From Varroa destructor (Eukaryota > Arthropoda > Arachnida > Mesostigmata > Varroidae), in contig NW_019211454.1 in the NCBI RefSeq assembly GCF_002443255.2, positions 32,346,061 through 32,410,060 of the forward strand: DNA of 64,000 nt. Reading direction: 5' to 3'. The notes below the pieces were generated by a model, which worked only from the letters and a program-made list of their open reading frames with translations, was not told the origin of the DNA and searched no databases. The number at the start of each line of letters is the position of its first letter. Positions within the stretch are counted from its first letter, which is position 1. Made by a program: the position numbers and the translations under genes. Positions 49,401-62,588 of the stretch are shown here, piece by piece.

Positions 49401-50660
49401 TATGATATTCTAGCCGCTTTGTAAATCTGAGACGTATCGATATGGATACATCTGACTACTGAAATGGCTGAATCGAGCTTTATGTATTCCAATAATATCA
49501 GCTAGCCACAAGTACAAAAACAGTTGCCCTTCATCCTAACCAACAATAGTGTCAGTAGCTTTATTCCATAGCTAATAATACTTTCTGGAATTTCGTTTTC
49601 AGCATTCAATTCTCCGACCTTTTTTTCTTTACCCTATTGCGTAGTTAGCCGCTGTATCTCATTATCTCTGTCAACTTTAACACACGTTAGGTAATAGTTC
49701 GTGACGGTAATAACAGACGGCACAACAGCAGTCTGTACGCCGAGTTACTGATGTGGCAATGTATGCTGAAAGCAGCCGATACTGCGCTGGAAGCCACTCG
49801 AACTATTAAAAATTAAATGAGTGAGCCCTGACTGACACTTTTCTTTCATGGAAAAATGCGCAGGACGGAAGGATGTGTGTTTTTCGGTGAATTTCTGTGT
49901 CTGCTTGCGGCACGACTGAAGTGGGGTGGCCATACTCGTTGTTGTCATCGTCATTTCACCAGATAACTGGCAAAGCACATGAGCGCACACAGCTCGTAAG
50001 CACCTACCCCTTGTCCATGAATGACAAGCTGTCCTGATCATGAACGGAGACAATGCTAACGCCGACAACGAAAGACGCGCGTGATCGTGCTGGAACAGTA
50101 ACCCCAGTAATTCCATTTACCGATCGTGCTCTCTTCTATGAGCACCGAACGAAAAAAAGATCAAATCTCGTGCATCGCGTACTGTGCAGCCAACACTAGC
50201 GATGGCTGCCAGTGGCGTCAGTGACGCTCTGTACAACGACAGCATCAGGAAAAGAATCGCAAACAAGTTAGAGCCAGTTAAACATAGACGAAAGTAATCG
50301 GATACCCAGAAAAAGCGGATGCAGATATCCTGAAGATGACACACGCCTCGTCGGCGGTATCTGAGCTTTTGGGACTTTTGTGCACCTAATTCTCTACTGC
50401 CGCGACAAACGGCTAAGGCGCAACCAGCAGCCAATGAGTATCGCGGTGAGCAAAGAACTCCTCGGGCAGCAACTATGTCTCAGAGATCATGTGCGACTAC
50501 TGGACCCATCGGTATCACGACTAAGCAGTAAACCGGCTGAATCTTAGAAATATGGAGGTTATTTGAGATTCTCTACCACCCATCGCTTCCGTAAAGAGAC
50601 ACCGCGCACCGAGACGAGTCAACGTGCCCTTTATTAGATTTATTGCTGATAGGTGGACAA
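46481..50660. other. Non-coding block, two CpG-rich patches around an AT-rich core
   Basis: Patches at 46.5-48.0 kb and 49.7-50.5 kb carry frames of 80-123 codons, again overlapping on both strands or lacking motifs (46,735-47,016 plus; 49,745-50,116 minus; 50,117-50,434 minus). The core between them is AT-rich with nothing recognised. A CTCF-like CGCGCCATCT sits at 47,212. Confidence 0.45.
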
Positions 50661-53600
50661 AAACATCAGCTTCAACATCAGCCTTCCTACCGGTCTACTA
50701 TTGGAAAGGCACACAATTTAGGAAAAAAGTTAATACATAGTTAAATTTCACGGGAGCAATCCTTTAACGATAGTGTTTCGTAAGTACGACCTAATTGGTG
50801 TCACAAGCCTCGCCAGTACCAATGGTTGGCATTGTCTGTTTTCATTGATTAAGTTCATTCTGGACTTTTTGTTTCGCTTATCGTTTCAATTTGCATGATG
50901 GCAGCAGGAAGGAAACCATGTTTCCCAATAATGAATTAAATTTACAAAAGGTTGACTTTGAAAACCGGAGAAGTAAACGACTGCGAATGCACGTACAGAT
51001 ATTTTATATTATCGATATCGCTTTTTGTTTACTTATTTAAAGTAATCATATCCACATAAACTCGCGTTTCACTTGTTGCACCACTAACGAACTGGCACTT
51101 CCTTTCAACTTGTCTTTTAAAGGCACAACGGCCACTCAGGGTTACCCCGTGAAGTCAGTTAAGCTTGTTTCTCGTCAACTCCATCTCCTGAACATTATAT
51201 CGGTTGCTAAATAGTTCCAGTCGCTTTTTCCAACCGGCAGCGTTTTTATCCTAAAAGATTTCGTACGCATGTGGTGTGCTATCGTACATATCGTCGATAC
51301 GTCGAATGGCACGCAGTGCACACACCTAGACGGCAAACTACATCAGTTTCATGTCTTGTATCGTAACATCATCCTCTATCATTTTTAATTGAAGTCTGCA
51401 TCTTCTGTTTCTTGGATTTAGCAGCAAACCTCATCGCTGCGTCAGCTGACTACGTCCTATAACATGCATTTGGCGGGTCGTCTGCTTAGCGCCAATTTTA
51501 AAATGATATACCCATCCGCGCCTTTCGGTGTCAATGTTGCTTATATTTCGGTGTATCTTTCCTCTAAGATGCATATCTCTGTCGCAAGTACAGCAGTAAA
51601 TGTCGTCATCGGGGTCATATACATAAGTAAACTCAATGCTTAATGCATGTTCAACAGCTCGTTCGGATAGTCGCTTTGCTGATGAGCTTCCATGGCTGGC
51701 AAAGGCAGGTAGATCTACTGGCTTTCGAAAGCTTTACGCTGTCGAACCAACTGGACAGATCGATCTGTCTGTGTCAGTCGGTTCATCTCCGTCTGTTTCA
51801 CTAGCTAACCACCTAAGTAGCCGTGAGCAGCTTTTTTGTCACACTTTTCAAGCAACCTATCACCGTTTCTGCTATAACAATTTCACGTAATATCGAAAAC
51901 CACCAAAACTGGTCGGTCACACGGCAATGGCTAGCCAACAAAGCCAGACAAATAACGATATGCAACTTTCTCGGAATGCTTAGAGCATATAGACATGACG
52001 AACGGGGATTATGTAAAGGAAAGCAACTTATTTTACTATTTATCGACTTTTATTTGCCTGTCCAATTAATAATAACTGTATAAGTTGCCACCTATAGATT
52101 CCCTATTGTTGCCCGTTTGTCTTGCTACAGTCAAGAGCACTTAGTTTATCCGCCTGTTCATCGAGGCATTCAAAAAACACCTATATATCCCAATATTTAT
52201 TTATTCAGATTAGAATAACTGCAGTTATTTCCTCCTCATGCATACACTTCTCACTTTCGTAAACACAGTAGCTTGTACGCAATTTGGCACATTACCGCTT
52301 ATACTTTCCTCTGTTCCTACCCCGTGTTGTTAACAGCTCTCTTTTGTTTTCTAACTACAGTAGATCCCTAAGTAGCCACGGTCATCTTCGTAAACCCAAT
52401 GATTTTTGCAAAGAAAAAAATGTCTTCTTTTTTTAATTGTCGTTCGAGCGTCGTCCATTTTCTGTGCTCCCTGCCCCTTTACAACAGCGTCATCGTTCGT
52501 CCGAGAACAACCTACACTGCTCGACTTTGGTTTAAACAGTATAGGAAAAAAGGCTGTCTCGGGTAACCTGCTTTTGTCGCTCCGCAAAACTAGATTTAGG
52601 GACGGAAACCTTGCCTAGGCAGCCTACCTAATGGAATGATTACAGATTAAGCGTGGCAGTGTTGCCCTCATAGACAAAAAGAGCCTCCCCGACCAGAAGC
52701 TCACGCAAAAGCCAGCAGCGCAACGACAAGTGACTGTCATTAATATTTAGGCTTTTCTCTGTTTTCTTTATTCTACGACAGCGGCTAGGAGCCTCCGTTG
52801 TTAATGCTGCTGCTACAGCTCTGGGGTAGCCGACGCCGACAGCGGGGGTGTTTGAAAAAATTGTTAAAAGAGAAGCAAAGTAAGCAAACGAAACCCTTTA
52901 GTTGTTTTTTAGAATGCTAGCGACGGAAGGCCGTTGACCCGTCCCCGATCTTTCAGCTTGCCCAACCGAGCATGCCCCTCTCTCTCCAGTTCCCCACTTG
53001 TAACCAGGACAACAACTGCCGCCTCGAACTATTTTCTTCTAACGAATGATCGACTTGGCCAGGCCGAAAGACTCATAAGGAGTGGACAAATAAAAGAAAA
53101 GAGGCTCATAGAAACAAAATGTCTTTTCCAAAGGGTGGTACAACTGAGAGCGTTTGACGGTTGCAAAGAAGATCTCAGAATTATTTAGATTTGATATACC
53201 GGACAAATTCAACGTGGCAGCAGTAACAACGGAAAACGAGATGCAAAACAACCAAATGATTGCCATGTATCGGGTTTGTCAACGCTCACATCAGCCGCAC
53301 CAAAGGGATAACCAAAGCTGACTGTATATGACATAGCTGGTTTGTCTATATGTAGAATATTTGGTGAGACAAATCATGTAATTTTTGCATTAGACCTTAT
53401 TGCATATAATAAACAAGGTAATTGCACATTTTCCGTTTTTCTCCTTCAATCAAACCGCTTACCGTTTAATATGTTTTACAAAAAAAAAAAAACATATATG
53501 CAAGCACCAGTAGCATTAGTTATCGAGTTGAACCCTCGTTTCTAGAAAGCCAGTGGCCTTGCACGTGGTTATTGAAATCCAATGTAAATAAGATCACCAC

Positions 53601-56130
53601 TCTGTCCTGCGATCGGTAATTGCTGAGCAGTAGAACATATATTATTCGATTGGAAAAAGTCAAGGACATGTCACTACTATCCTGATGTTACCACTGTGAT
53701 TGAGATACTTCGTCGAATACTAGGTACGGATCGAATTTGCATCTCTCAAACCAATCCGTATAATACGCATATCTAAGCTGTTGCTAAACTAACAATGGCA
53801 ATATGGACCAACATGGACATTTACACATGGCCGCTTTACCATACCTTCATATAGCGTTCGTAGTAAAACAACAGAAACATCAGCTCATGTTCACATTCAC
53901 GCTAATGTCAGCATAAGGTCCACGATGCTATTCAACAATATGTTACGCGAGCAGAAAGTTTGCTTCCCCTCACAGACTATTCAAGAGGTGTTCATGTGGA
54001 ATCACGTTTGAGATACGCTCTGCTTGGCTTAGGCCATCCAATTAATTACATTCGAGTCCTCAATAACTTTTTAGCTACACACAGATTTCGGCTTGATTCA
54101 GCTGAGTGACAGTCGATGATGGCAGCACTGAAGCACATCTCCGAGAGCTGCTGATGACAAAGCAAATTTTATATATAACTGTTGGAATGGTTTCTGTTGC
54201 TGTGTCCTCCAGTGAAAGGCTATTGGTTCGAAGCCTCATTCTGTTGTTGAGGTAAGCCACTGCTGGTTCAAACGGAGCGAACGTAGCGTCGCCATATTTG
54301 ACCAGGTCAATTTTCCTCGTAGCGATCAGAGGCTAGCTTCCTTTCGTATGCAATAAAAAATATGACGTATGCGATATATGGCCTTGACTTCCCCAAGCGG
54401 CCTAATAGCTTAGACGAGAGAGAAAAAAAACATGTTGCGTAAACCATGAATTTGGACCTCTGGTTACTTACAGGTATTTTTTCGAAGCAGTCGTACGTAG
54501 TGGAGATATCGTTTAGTTATAACTGAACGGAGTACGATTGTACGAGGAGTATATAAACGTATGATACCATTCGTATATTATACTCCAGTTCAACTGCTAT
54601 ATCAGAGCGGATCACATTAGCATTGTATTGTCATGCGATTGTTACCATTGCTAGCTCAGACGTTGCCAACTATCCTAAACGGTGCGGCACGATAACAGGT
54701 GTCTTACATCAGTCTAGACGACCTATTGCAGAGCCTCTAGCGTGAAGTGTTTACCACCAGGCGACATAAAATTTTAACGGGATCGCGCAGAAGCTAGCTA
54801 CGCTGCGAATCCTTCCACATCAACCAAAATGAGTTTTATCAGTTGACTCGTGGACGAAATTCGCATGTGACTTTGCCCGTCTATATAGATATATACCTCG
54901 ATTGACTGGCACTAGCAATGACGGCTTGCCGGTGGGCTAGTGGCGCTTGGTTGTGCGTTGCGATTTGCATGATACTATCTTATCACCAACCAATGAAACT
55001 GATCAGCATCGCGCGACTGAATGTTCGGGGAGTAAAAAGGTTGTTGCAGTCACCGCCTTAAAATGACGATGGCCAAGGACCAGACAGACGCCATCCGATC
55101 TCTCTGATACGACTGACCACTAGCACAAAAACGAAATAAGGGAAGAAAGTCGGCGACGTAAACATCGATGCGCAGCATTAAGGTGCTGCTGCATACACAG
55201 AAAGGCTCACACGAAAGGATTGACTATTGGGCGTTTATACCAAAAATAAATGATTTGAGTTTTACGTCTGGAGTCGTCGTTGGGCATTATTTCCGACGCC
55301 TGCTCCCATTCGAACGTTGTTCCTTCTTCCGCTGTCTACCATCTGTGGCCCTAGAACAAACATGTAAGATAACATTGAACAACCTCGCCCTTTAATGACA
55401 ACATTAGTGTCAAGTTTATCCCTACTGACATTCTGTACCTGTTCCCGCTAAGAGATAGACCGGATCTTCTACTAAATCGCCAAGATAACGGGCGGATGTG
55501 CGATGAGCACGAAAAGTGCATGAAATCTTTTTTCCGCTTCATCGTAGTCGAGCTTGTCTCAATTTCGCCAGCTCTTCACAGTACTAGGACTTCGGTATTA
55601 TTGTAATGCATACGTAGCAGTGACCCGTAAGACTTCTTTTTTATTCTGAAGTTAAATGCTCGTCGGGTTCGATTAAGCCAAATCCAACAAGGCCATCGTC
55701 CAGCTGTTCCATGCAACTGAACATTAGCTTAGAAAATTGTATTACAAGAATCGTTGCTCGTTGAGATTCTTCGTGGTCGTTGTTTAGTTGAATACAGTAA
55801 CCTCCACCTAAGACCTGCCGAAAATCGTTACGGTCACCGCAGAAAACAAACGGTCCGCTGCATCAACAGGGGCTAGCAGGTAACAAGAATCGTGTAGAAA
55901 ACGGCATGAACTCGTTAACCCACCGATTCTCTATGAAGCTACGAATTCACCTGCGATACGTTTATCGGTCTTCCCCGGCCAATTCGGATCTTGTTGCTGT
56001 CGTTTCGACTCAGCTTTGGATTACTGCAGAATAAATACAGTGACACCACAGCAATAACAGCGTGCCCAGCTAACAGATAGTTAGTCGAGCTGCTAGGTTC
56101 GCCAACCTACCTACGACAGCTACGACGATG
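50661..56130. other. Mostly AT-rich non-coding block
   Basis: A strong plus-strand acceptor (CTTTATTCTACGACAG) ends at 52,781 but leads into no recognisable exon. An A13 run lies at 53,480. A 75-codon ATG frame at 55,168-55,395 contains an ACAT/GTAAGA donor-like site at 55,363 and reads like a protein by eye, but it lacks an upstream acceptor and any known motif. No gene is supported. Confidence 0.45.
53480..53492 (+). repeat. A13 homopolymer
   Basis: Thirteen adenines in AT-rich sequence. There is no sign of a retroposon body or of target-site duplications. Confidence 0.8.
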
Positions 56131-56760
56131 TGTCTGAGGTGTTCCTGTCGTTCGAAGAGGTCTGAGAGATCTGATAGAAGGTCAAGACCTAGGCAAAGAT
56201 TGGTCTTCGCTGCATAAGCTTGTGCGTGGCGTTATTCGATCAGCCAGAAGCATCGAACAAGAAGTCGCTACCTTCACTCAACAAGCTGTAGCAAGCGAAG
56301 ACGAATACATGTTGGTGGGGGCGGCGCCGAAGGGTCCAGTCGCCAGCGTGGGGCATCGCTTACAGCGGTTCCCGGCAGCCAAGCAAACAGCGGCGACCCT
56401 CCGCTGTTCAACAACGCCGATGACCGTTGTTGCTCAAAGCTTCTTGGCCACAGGAAACTTCAGAAACTAAAAGGGAGAGCGAGAGAGATTTGTTTGCTTC
56501 TACCTATGTCTGTAACTCCGAGAAGGGATCTTAAGTCGGCCAGCAGTAGACAACCAGAGTCGAGATGGCCGAGATTTGGCGACGGCGAAAGTCGGCAGAG
56601 TGCAGGATCGACTTCGACACAACCAATACAGAGAGTCAAAACGGAGAGGTTCGTGGGTAGCTGAGTCTTTTGATTTTTTCGTCCCGTAGTTGAGAAAGCC
56701 CAGCATTATTGTTCTTACTGCTGCTTTCATCGTAGCATCGGTCGAAACCGCTAACCTTTA
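56131..56760. other. CpG-rich patch with a 110-codon open frame
   Basis: On the plus strand a frame is open from about 56,138 to 56,470. Its translation (for example SIEQEVATFTQQAVASEDEY at 56,246-56,305) is amphipathic and reads somewhat like a real protein. There is no ATG near its beginning, no clear acceptor and no family I recognise. A frame of this length is expected several times by chance in this window. Confidence 0.3.
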
Positions 56761-58150
56761 ACGTTGTTACGCTTTTTTTTAGTTACACAAAAACGCTCAC
56801 AGGCAAAAATCAACTACGAACGATGCAAGGTATTAAAAAAAACGTCAAATATTTGTTCCGGACTTAGCCCTTCCTTAGCCGCCCGTTCTCTTGTCTTTTC
56901 AGATTAAAACAAAGGCAAATTGACGTGCTCACAATGAATAGTACGTATAAAATACAGTACCGATAGTAGAACAGTAATTGCACCAAATATTTATAAATAC
57001 ATAATGTAACACTGACTTAATTCGAAAGCAGAGAGAGAGGGAGAGACACTTGGTTGCTCAAATGGGTTTTGACGTGGGCATAGTAAAGGCGAAACTGTAA
57101 CAAGCAAAGAGACCTGCATTTGGATTAAAGATGACCTTTTACGGTTATGTCTCAAAAAAAGGAACTCCATTTTATGTAATCGAATATAGAGTAAGACAAC
57201 GGTTATGTCCATTCGAACGTATTGCCATCGTTGTGTTTCAGCATTAAGAATAACTGGATTGAGATCGACTCCAAACGAAACCCGATGAATCAATATCGAA
57301 TTATAGTGTTTGCAAGCACATACAAATTAGACTGATAGGCGAAGCTTTGATGGCGAACCAAAATGGCCAAATTTGACTAAAATCTAACGCCAGTTAGTGG
57401 CGCGAATAAACTTAGTCCTTAAAAACTCCTTAGAGAGACCATATTTTTTCTTCAAACCAGCTTTAACTACATACTGGTCTCCTTTATTTTTTTTTTTTGA
57501 ATGATTGTACCTAATGTTACAAAATGTACTTAATTTACTAAGTTAGTTCCGTTGAAATCGGGGGCTACAGAGTACGGAATTCAAACACAGAAGTAGCATA
57601 TGATTTTGCACTCATTAGATATTGCAAACTAACCGAATAAAAAAATAATTAAATGAAAAACTCTAATTAGATCAAGTGAAGCAGAACTGCAGTATGTGCC
57701 TGTGCTATTAATACAAAAAATAAAGTCTACAAGTGCGTACATGTTAGAGCCAATAATGTGCAAGCAAAAAGCTTGAAACTATTAGTGCTTTTAAAGTTAC
57801 TTCGCTGTAAAGAAACGACACTTTATGACCTCGAATTTAACTTAGACGATACGCGTTAAAGCAGATCCATGATAATTAAAATAATCACATTAAAATAATG
57901 GAAACTAGTTATCAATACGTAATAGTATTTGACCTAGAGAGAAACGGAAATCTACTGCCACGCTCTCATTATGAAATTACATGATATATCTTCCAGCACA
58001 AACGGCACGAACGAGAATGACATGGCGAAAATGGCACATGATCGTGCATAAACATTTACTCAAGCATAGAACAACTGCCAAGTGGTTACCCAAACTAGGT
58101 GCTTTTGGGAAAAACACGTTTGTAGATGACAGAACGCAATGACAGTCAAC
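56761..58150. other. AT-rich non-coding block
   Basis: Only short frames and homopolymers, including T12 at 57,487-57,498. The minus-strand 100-codon frame at 56,991-57,293 has a plausible amino-terminal half, but its 3' end derives from a GA/CT run and it is unrecognised. I see no gene. Confidence 0.5.
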
Positions 58151-59284
58151 TCACAGTAGCGTGTTCTACGATTATTCGTATGACTGTGCCAGCAACAGTG
58201 ATCCCTTGATTGGATCATACACTTACGGTAGCCTTTTGTTCGCGTCGATGTAAATTGTCCTGCCTAGGAACAATGATGCCTAGCACATCTGGCGGCCTTC
58301 TTGTTGACGCGTGCAAGCTGGTTAGCCCGTCTGTCTCTTTTGTCAATTCCTCTTCTAAGACCTGTATCCTGGCGGCGAGCCAGTCAGCCGGCTGGCCGCT
58401 AGTTCATACGCTCTCTGACCACATGGAGAGCTAATCCAATTCTCAGGAGATAGAAACGCGTCGGTTCTACCACACGATCGCGACTAGTAGCAACAGCGGC
58501 AAAACCGGCGTCCTCACTAGACTATCCAAGTAAACTCTATATTGGGGGTTCGGAACCCCATGCATAGCTGTAATGCCAGTAAAGCTTGCTCCTATCTTTC
58601 TCCCTTAAACTACGTTTTCCTCCTTCAGAGGGTCGACCCGTAACAAGTTATTTGTGCTGCTGTTATGATGATCGTAGTTATAGTATGCATGTGTTCATCT
58701 GTGACTCGCGACCTTTAGAGGATATTTGAACATGCGCGCGTTCGTTTAGATGCTAGTTCAGTTGTTGCCGTTGTCATTGTTGTTGTTGCTATTGTTGACT
58801 GCTGCTATATACTAAGCTGATGGCGCTTCTCGGTGTACTTCAAGTGGCAAATTTTCATTATCCAAACCGCATTAGGTATAAGCAATCTGATCGAGCACGC
58901 ATAGCACGCTCGGCTTGCACCCCTGGACAACAAAGCCTGTTCCACCATAGCTACCCCTATAATGCTAGAGCATAGTACAATGTCTGTCTGAATGATCGCT
59001 AGTTTACCTAATTTGGATCTGACTCAGACTCACCCTAGTACTGAGTTTGAGTGGGGGCGGACTGAGAATCAACTGCGAAGAGGCCAACTCCAAGCAGCGA
59101 TCCAACGCGAGTAAGCATCCAGCGACTAGTCAAGCGAGCAAACCTGCCTGGTTGGGCCTCTCCTTTGGGTCGTTCATAATTTATAAATCTGTGAGCTACA
59201 CCTGCGGCCACACTAGTAGCGGCGGCAGCTTCTTGGTCCTAGTAATAGCAACGAGCGGGTCAGTCAATAGACACGAGCCCCTAG
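58151..59284. other. CpG-richer non-coding block
   Basis: A good minus-strand donor (ACC/GTAAGTG) lies near 58,226. The near-palindrome GGGGTTCGGAACCCC spans 58,545-58,559 and forms a seven-pair stem over a single base. A GTT-rich tract occupies 58,761-58,806. No gene is supported. Confidence 0.5.
58761..58806 (+). repeat. GTT-rich trinucleotide tract
   Basis: A run of GTT units interrupted by GCC, GTC and ATT variants, ending in GACTGCTGCT. It is imperfect and therefore probably old. Confidence 0.75.
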
Positions 59285-59668
59285 CTTACGCACTGCTTTT
59301 TCTTCTACCGTTCTCGTTCGCTTCCGACGCTCCTCGTTCTGCTTTGGGCTGCTCCACTGCCTTGTCGACGGTCTTCTACGGTGTCAGCTGAGGACGAAAA
59401 ACTAGTATACGTTCGAACGGAAAACGGGGGTATCATTTCCCACATCGATAGAGACGCCAACGCTGCGTTCAACCTGGCGCGATCCGGCTTAGAGTCAGTT
59501 GCCGCCAGCCAACATGCGCTAGAGATACCGAGTTCAATTCTACCACTGATGCTGCCAGCAACAGTTACTGTTTCACTAACGCCAGCGTTCTTTTTTCCAT
59601 CTGGCAATATTACATACACGTTTTTCTTTCTTCTACTTCTACCTTGTTGTGTCCGTCTCGTTGGCTGA
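59285..59668 (+). other. Open frame with RuvC-III-like motif (lead only)
   Basis: The frame is open for 127 codons with no ATG in its first half. Codons 59,441-59,491 encode HIDRDANAAFNLARSGL. TnpB, Fanzor and Cas12 nucleases end their split RuvC domain with a D-x-N-A/G-A-x-N pattern, often D-R-D-x-N-A-A-x-N-I, and the match here is close over about ten residues. The residues after the motif are hydrophobic and threonine-rich, unlike those proteins. No zinc-finger CxxC pairs, RuvC-I or RuvC-II region was found upstream in any frame, and the opposite strand is also open (59,305-59,619). An acceptor-like pyrimidine stretch ending in GTGTCAG at 59,387 precedes it. It could be an eroded transposon nuclease end, an exon of something else, or coincidence. 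Confidence 0.15.
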
Positions 59669-59727
59669 TAGCTGACAGTTTCCCCGTCCGTCTCGAAATC
59701 TCTTTCACATCGCGGCTACTGCTGATA

Positions 59728-59743
59728 CCCCCCCCCCCCCCCC
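59728..59743 (+). repeat. C16 homopolymer
   Basis: Sixteen consecutive cytosines, the second long C run of the window and in the same orientation as that at 5,821. The length may be inexact because such runs sequence poorly. Confidence 0.9.
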
Positions 59744-60060
59744 GCATAAATCGGACAGGTGATGGCGCAGACACGTCTCAAGCGACTCGCCTGCTACTTC
59801 CGAGACAGCAAATCCTCCACAAGTAAAACGGCGCAACGAATTGCGCTGCTGGGGCGTCTCCCTTCAAGCGACGGGCGTGTACACGCACTAACGGATAGAC
59901 GAAGGGACGGACGGACAGACGTTTGTCGCTCTGAATCATCCAAGTGGCCTCTACTAAGGTATAATATATGTTTGCTTAGGTTCTGCTTGATGGATTTTGC
60001 TTACGCAGCGTGGCCTCTACTTAAAGTAGCACTTTGTTTATACGTGTCAAATGAATAAAT

Positions 60061-62520
60061 TCAATTTTCCTCGCCTGAGTCAATCGCTTCCACTCGTTCT
60101 CGTTCTAGACGAAAATAAATATTTGCACAAGTTGACCAGCTCGTTAATTCTATAATGGCAACAATTGTTTACGTACATATATAACACGACCATCGTTTGT
60201 ACAATGCCGGTAATTTTTACAGAGATCGCAATTCATCTCGTTTGAATTAAAAAAGTACGACGTAGTAGTTTATGATTAATGATCGAAGTTAATCGTTACC
60301 GTCACTAGCAAGCAATAGTGTTCCGATAATCAGTCTACTAAATGAAATAGTCCTAAACTCGTGCGCTGTCACATCGGTCAACGGATCTAAAGGATTCCGT
60401 CACTTGTGTGAGCTCTAGTGAAACGTGCGCCAAATTGACGTGTCCATAGAACTTCTATTTGCCTAGACGCCTATTGGCATTAGACGTAGGAGAAGCAGTA
60501 GGGGATGGTCAACACAAGTCTGACTGACTCGCAGCTGGACGCACATCGATGGAGGTGCATCAGAAAAGCTGAAGCTCATCGAAAAAACGGGCAAATCTAG
60601 CTGATAGGACCAAGGTATGGTGTCAATCAAAGTACGTCCGCGACACGAGTCGCAGCTGAGACGAGTCGTACGGCCTAGATGCAGCACGTATTATATATGT
60701 GTAGAAGATACACGCATGGGTAACATCTTGAGTGGATAGGTCCCGCTAACGCCATAGTATGTAGCTTTGTGGCAAGCATATGCTCAACAGATACCTACAC
60801 TCTTTTGTTGTCTTTCATTTTTTGGAAGCGATTCGTCCCCCGAACTAGTTCGAGAGTGTTTTAACATATGTGGTCAATATGTGTGATGATAGGCCATGAA
60901 TGAAGACGAATGGACCGGGATTTACGCAAGTGAAACAGCTCATACCGCGGCTGTGAACTCTATTCATGGCACGACGAAGCGCTAGATGATAAAACAAATA
61001 TATATGATAGCCCTTAGTTTCTGGTAGGGGTGGAAGCAAGTAGCGTGCTGTGAAAAGTTCATTGAGTGACTATACTCACGGTGAGGACTGCGGGTCAGTC
61101 ATCTGACTATTGTAAACTAGACTACCAGTTCACATTGACGCATTACTCCAAAAGATAATCCTTCCTGTCCGCCACTAAACTCGGTTCAGAACGATGCTAA
61201 GGAAAAGCAACTCATGCTCTTCTGTCAATTGTTTCAGGTAAAACCCGTTCTCATAATGTCTTTCAACGACGGTAAAGGATTTAGCATTGGCAAAGCACAC
61301 GAGAGAAATAAAGATACGATAAATAATCATAAAAGCAATATGTAACTTTTGAAAGCGTTCTGTTTCGATTAGAAAGGCATTCCGTCCATCATTGATTTCA
61401 CGCATTAAAATGCTCAATCGTCAGAGATTGTTTTCTATACTACGTTCATATGCCAAATCTGCTGCTATTGCGGATCCATTTGCAAAAAGCTTTCAAAATA
61501 TCTGTTCTGTCAAGTATTTCATAGATCATTCAATTTATTGCCATCTCGCTAGATTTAAAGGATACGCGGACATTTACTGCAGGACGATTCTATTAGAAAC
61601 TAGGGTAACCACTAATGATAATTATAACTGAGCGTTATCTAGCGTTGAACCTGATCCTGAACGTGATATTACGCGCGCGTTATAACACCAGCGCTGTCGA
61701 AGCAAGGTTAGTGGCGAAAATCATGCAAACCTGAAACCAACAAAGCAGTCATGGCGCCAGGTGAACCGTTCAATGGGAATAAGATAGAGGCTGTTGTTGT
61801 ACTCAGTATCCCCTCCTCTTCCCCGCTGACCCCTGCCCCCGATGATTCGTCGCACATTCGATGCCAATCGGTGGATGGCGAACACCGCTGCAGCAACAAT
61901 ACCAGTCATAGTTTAGAATGATGTTCTAGTGCTTATTCTTTGCAGGCCCATAACCATTTCGTTCAGACTAGTCTGGGTGGCGGACAGAGACGACAGATCT
62001 CGTTCTGACCACTCTATCTGTCCATTCTTTTGGTTCATGGATAATGCCAGCAGCCTTAAGGGCAATGATAGCAACGAGAACGTGGTCTGCTTAGAGAAAA
62101 CGACTCTCCTCACTTACAATAAGGGGTTCTAGGACAAAACAGCAGGTACATACCTGGGCTTGCTCACTGAAGGCCACACTTGTCCGCATAGCTGAGCTGT
62201 TCCTCTCGCCTTCGTAGGTCGATTCTCAATGTCCAAATGTGCGAGAAGATCAAATGTTCGTTCGAGTTGATTACACCGAATATGATATCAGACAGTAAAA
62301 CAACTTGGATATGTTGAGTCTCTGGGCTTGTTAACCTCACTCTTTTTTTATATTGGCACTACTCCTTGTAGTTCCCTTCTTTCGACTTTTTCGACGTTTT
62401 TCTCAAGTGGGCATCTAAAGTAATCGATGGTACACAGTTGTCAGAATATCCATAGATTCAGTAACAGTAAAAAGCACAGTTTGCACTGAGGATGATCTAT
62501 CAGTAGCTCGAATTTCAGCA
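60061..62520. other. Non-coding block
   Basis: Frames of 60-80 codons occur on both strands. The pair at 61,175-61,417 (minus) and 61,392-61,631 (plus) reads like protein by eye but has no motif. A plus-strand acceptor-donor juxtaposition (CAATTGTTTCAG/GTAAAA) at 61,226-61,243 is a weaker recursive-splice candidate because its donor is not GTRAGT. TGGCGCCA occurs at 61,752. Confidence 0.45.
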
Positions 62521-62535
62521 ATTCCGCATGCGCAA

Positions 62536-62588
62536 CTATATATGTCTATATATACATATATATGTATGTGTGTATATTTGTATATGTA
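62536..62588. repeat. Imperfect TA/TG dinucleotide tract
   Basis: Just over fifty bases of TA, CA and TG dinucleotides with TATG interruptions. It is the longest imperfect dinucleotide tract of the window. Confidence 0.85.

Noticed and set aside
54463..54480. CTTACAG/GTATTTT as a third plus-strand ratchet point
   Set aside because: The donor is poor, and the same bases read better as a minus-strand donor (ACCT/GTAAGTAA).
56222..56470. Amphipathic frame reading SIEQEVATFTQQAVASEDEY
   Set aside because: Looks protein-like but has no ATG, no clear acceptor and no recognised family. Several frames of this length are expected by chance.
61175..61631. Two adjacent divergent protein-like frames of about 80 codons
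   Set aside because: Neither exceeds chance length, no motif is recognised, and they overlap at their starts with no promoter-like sequence.
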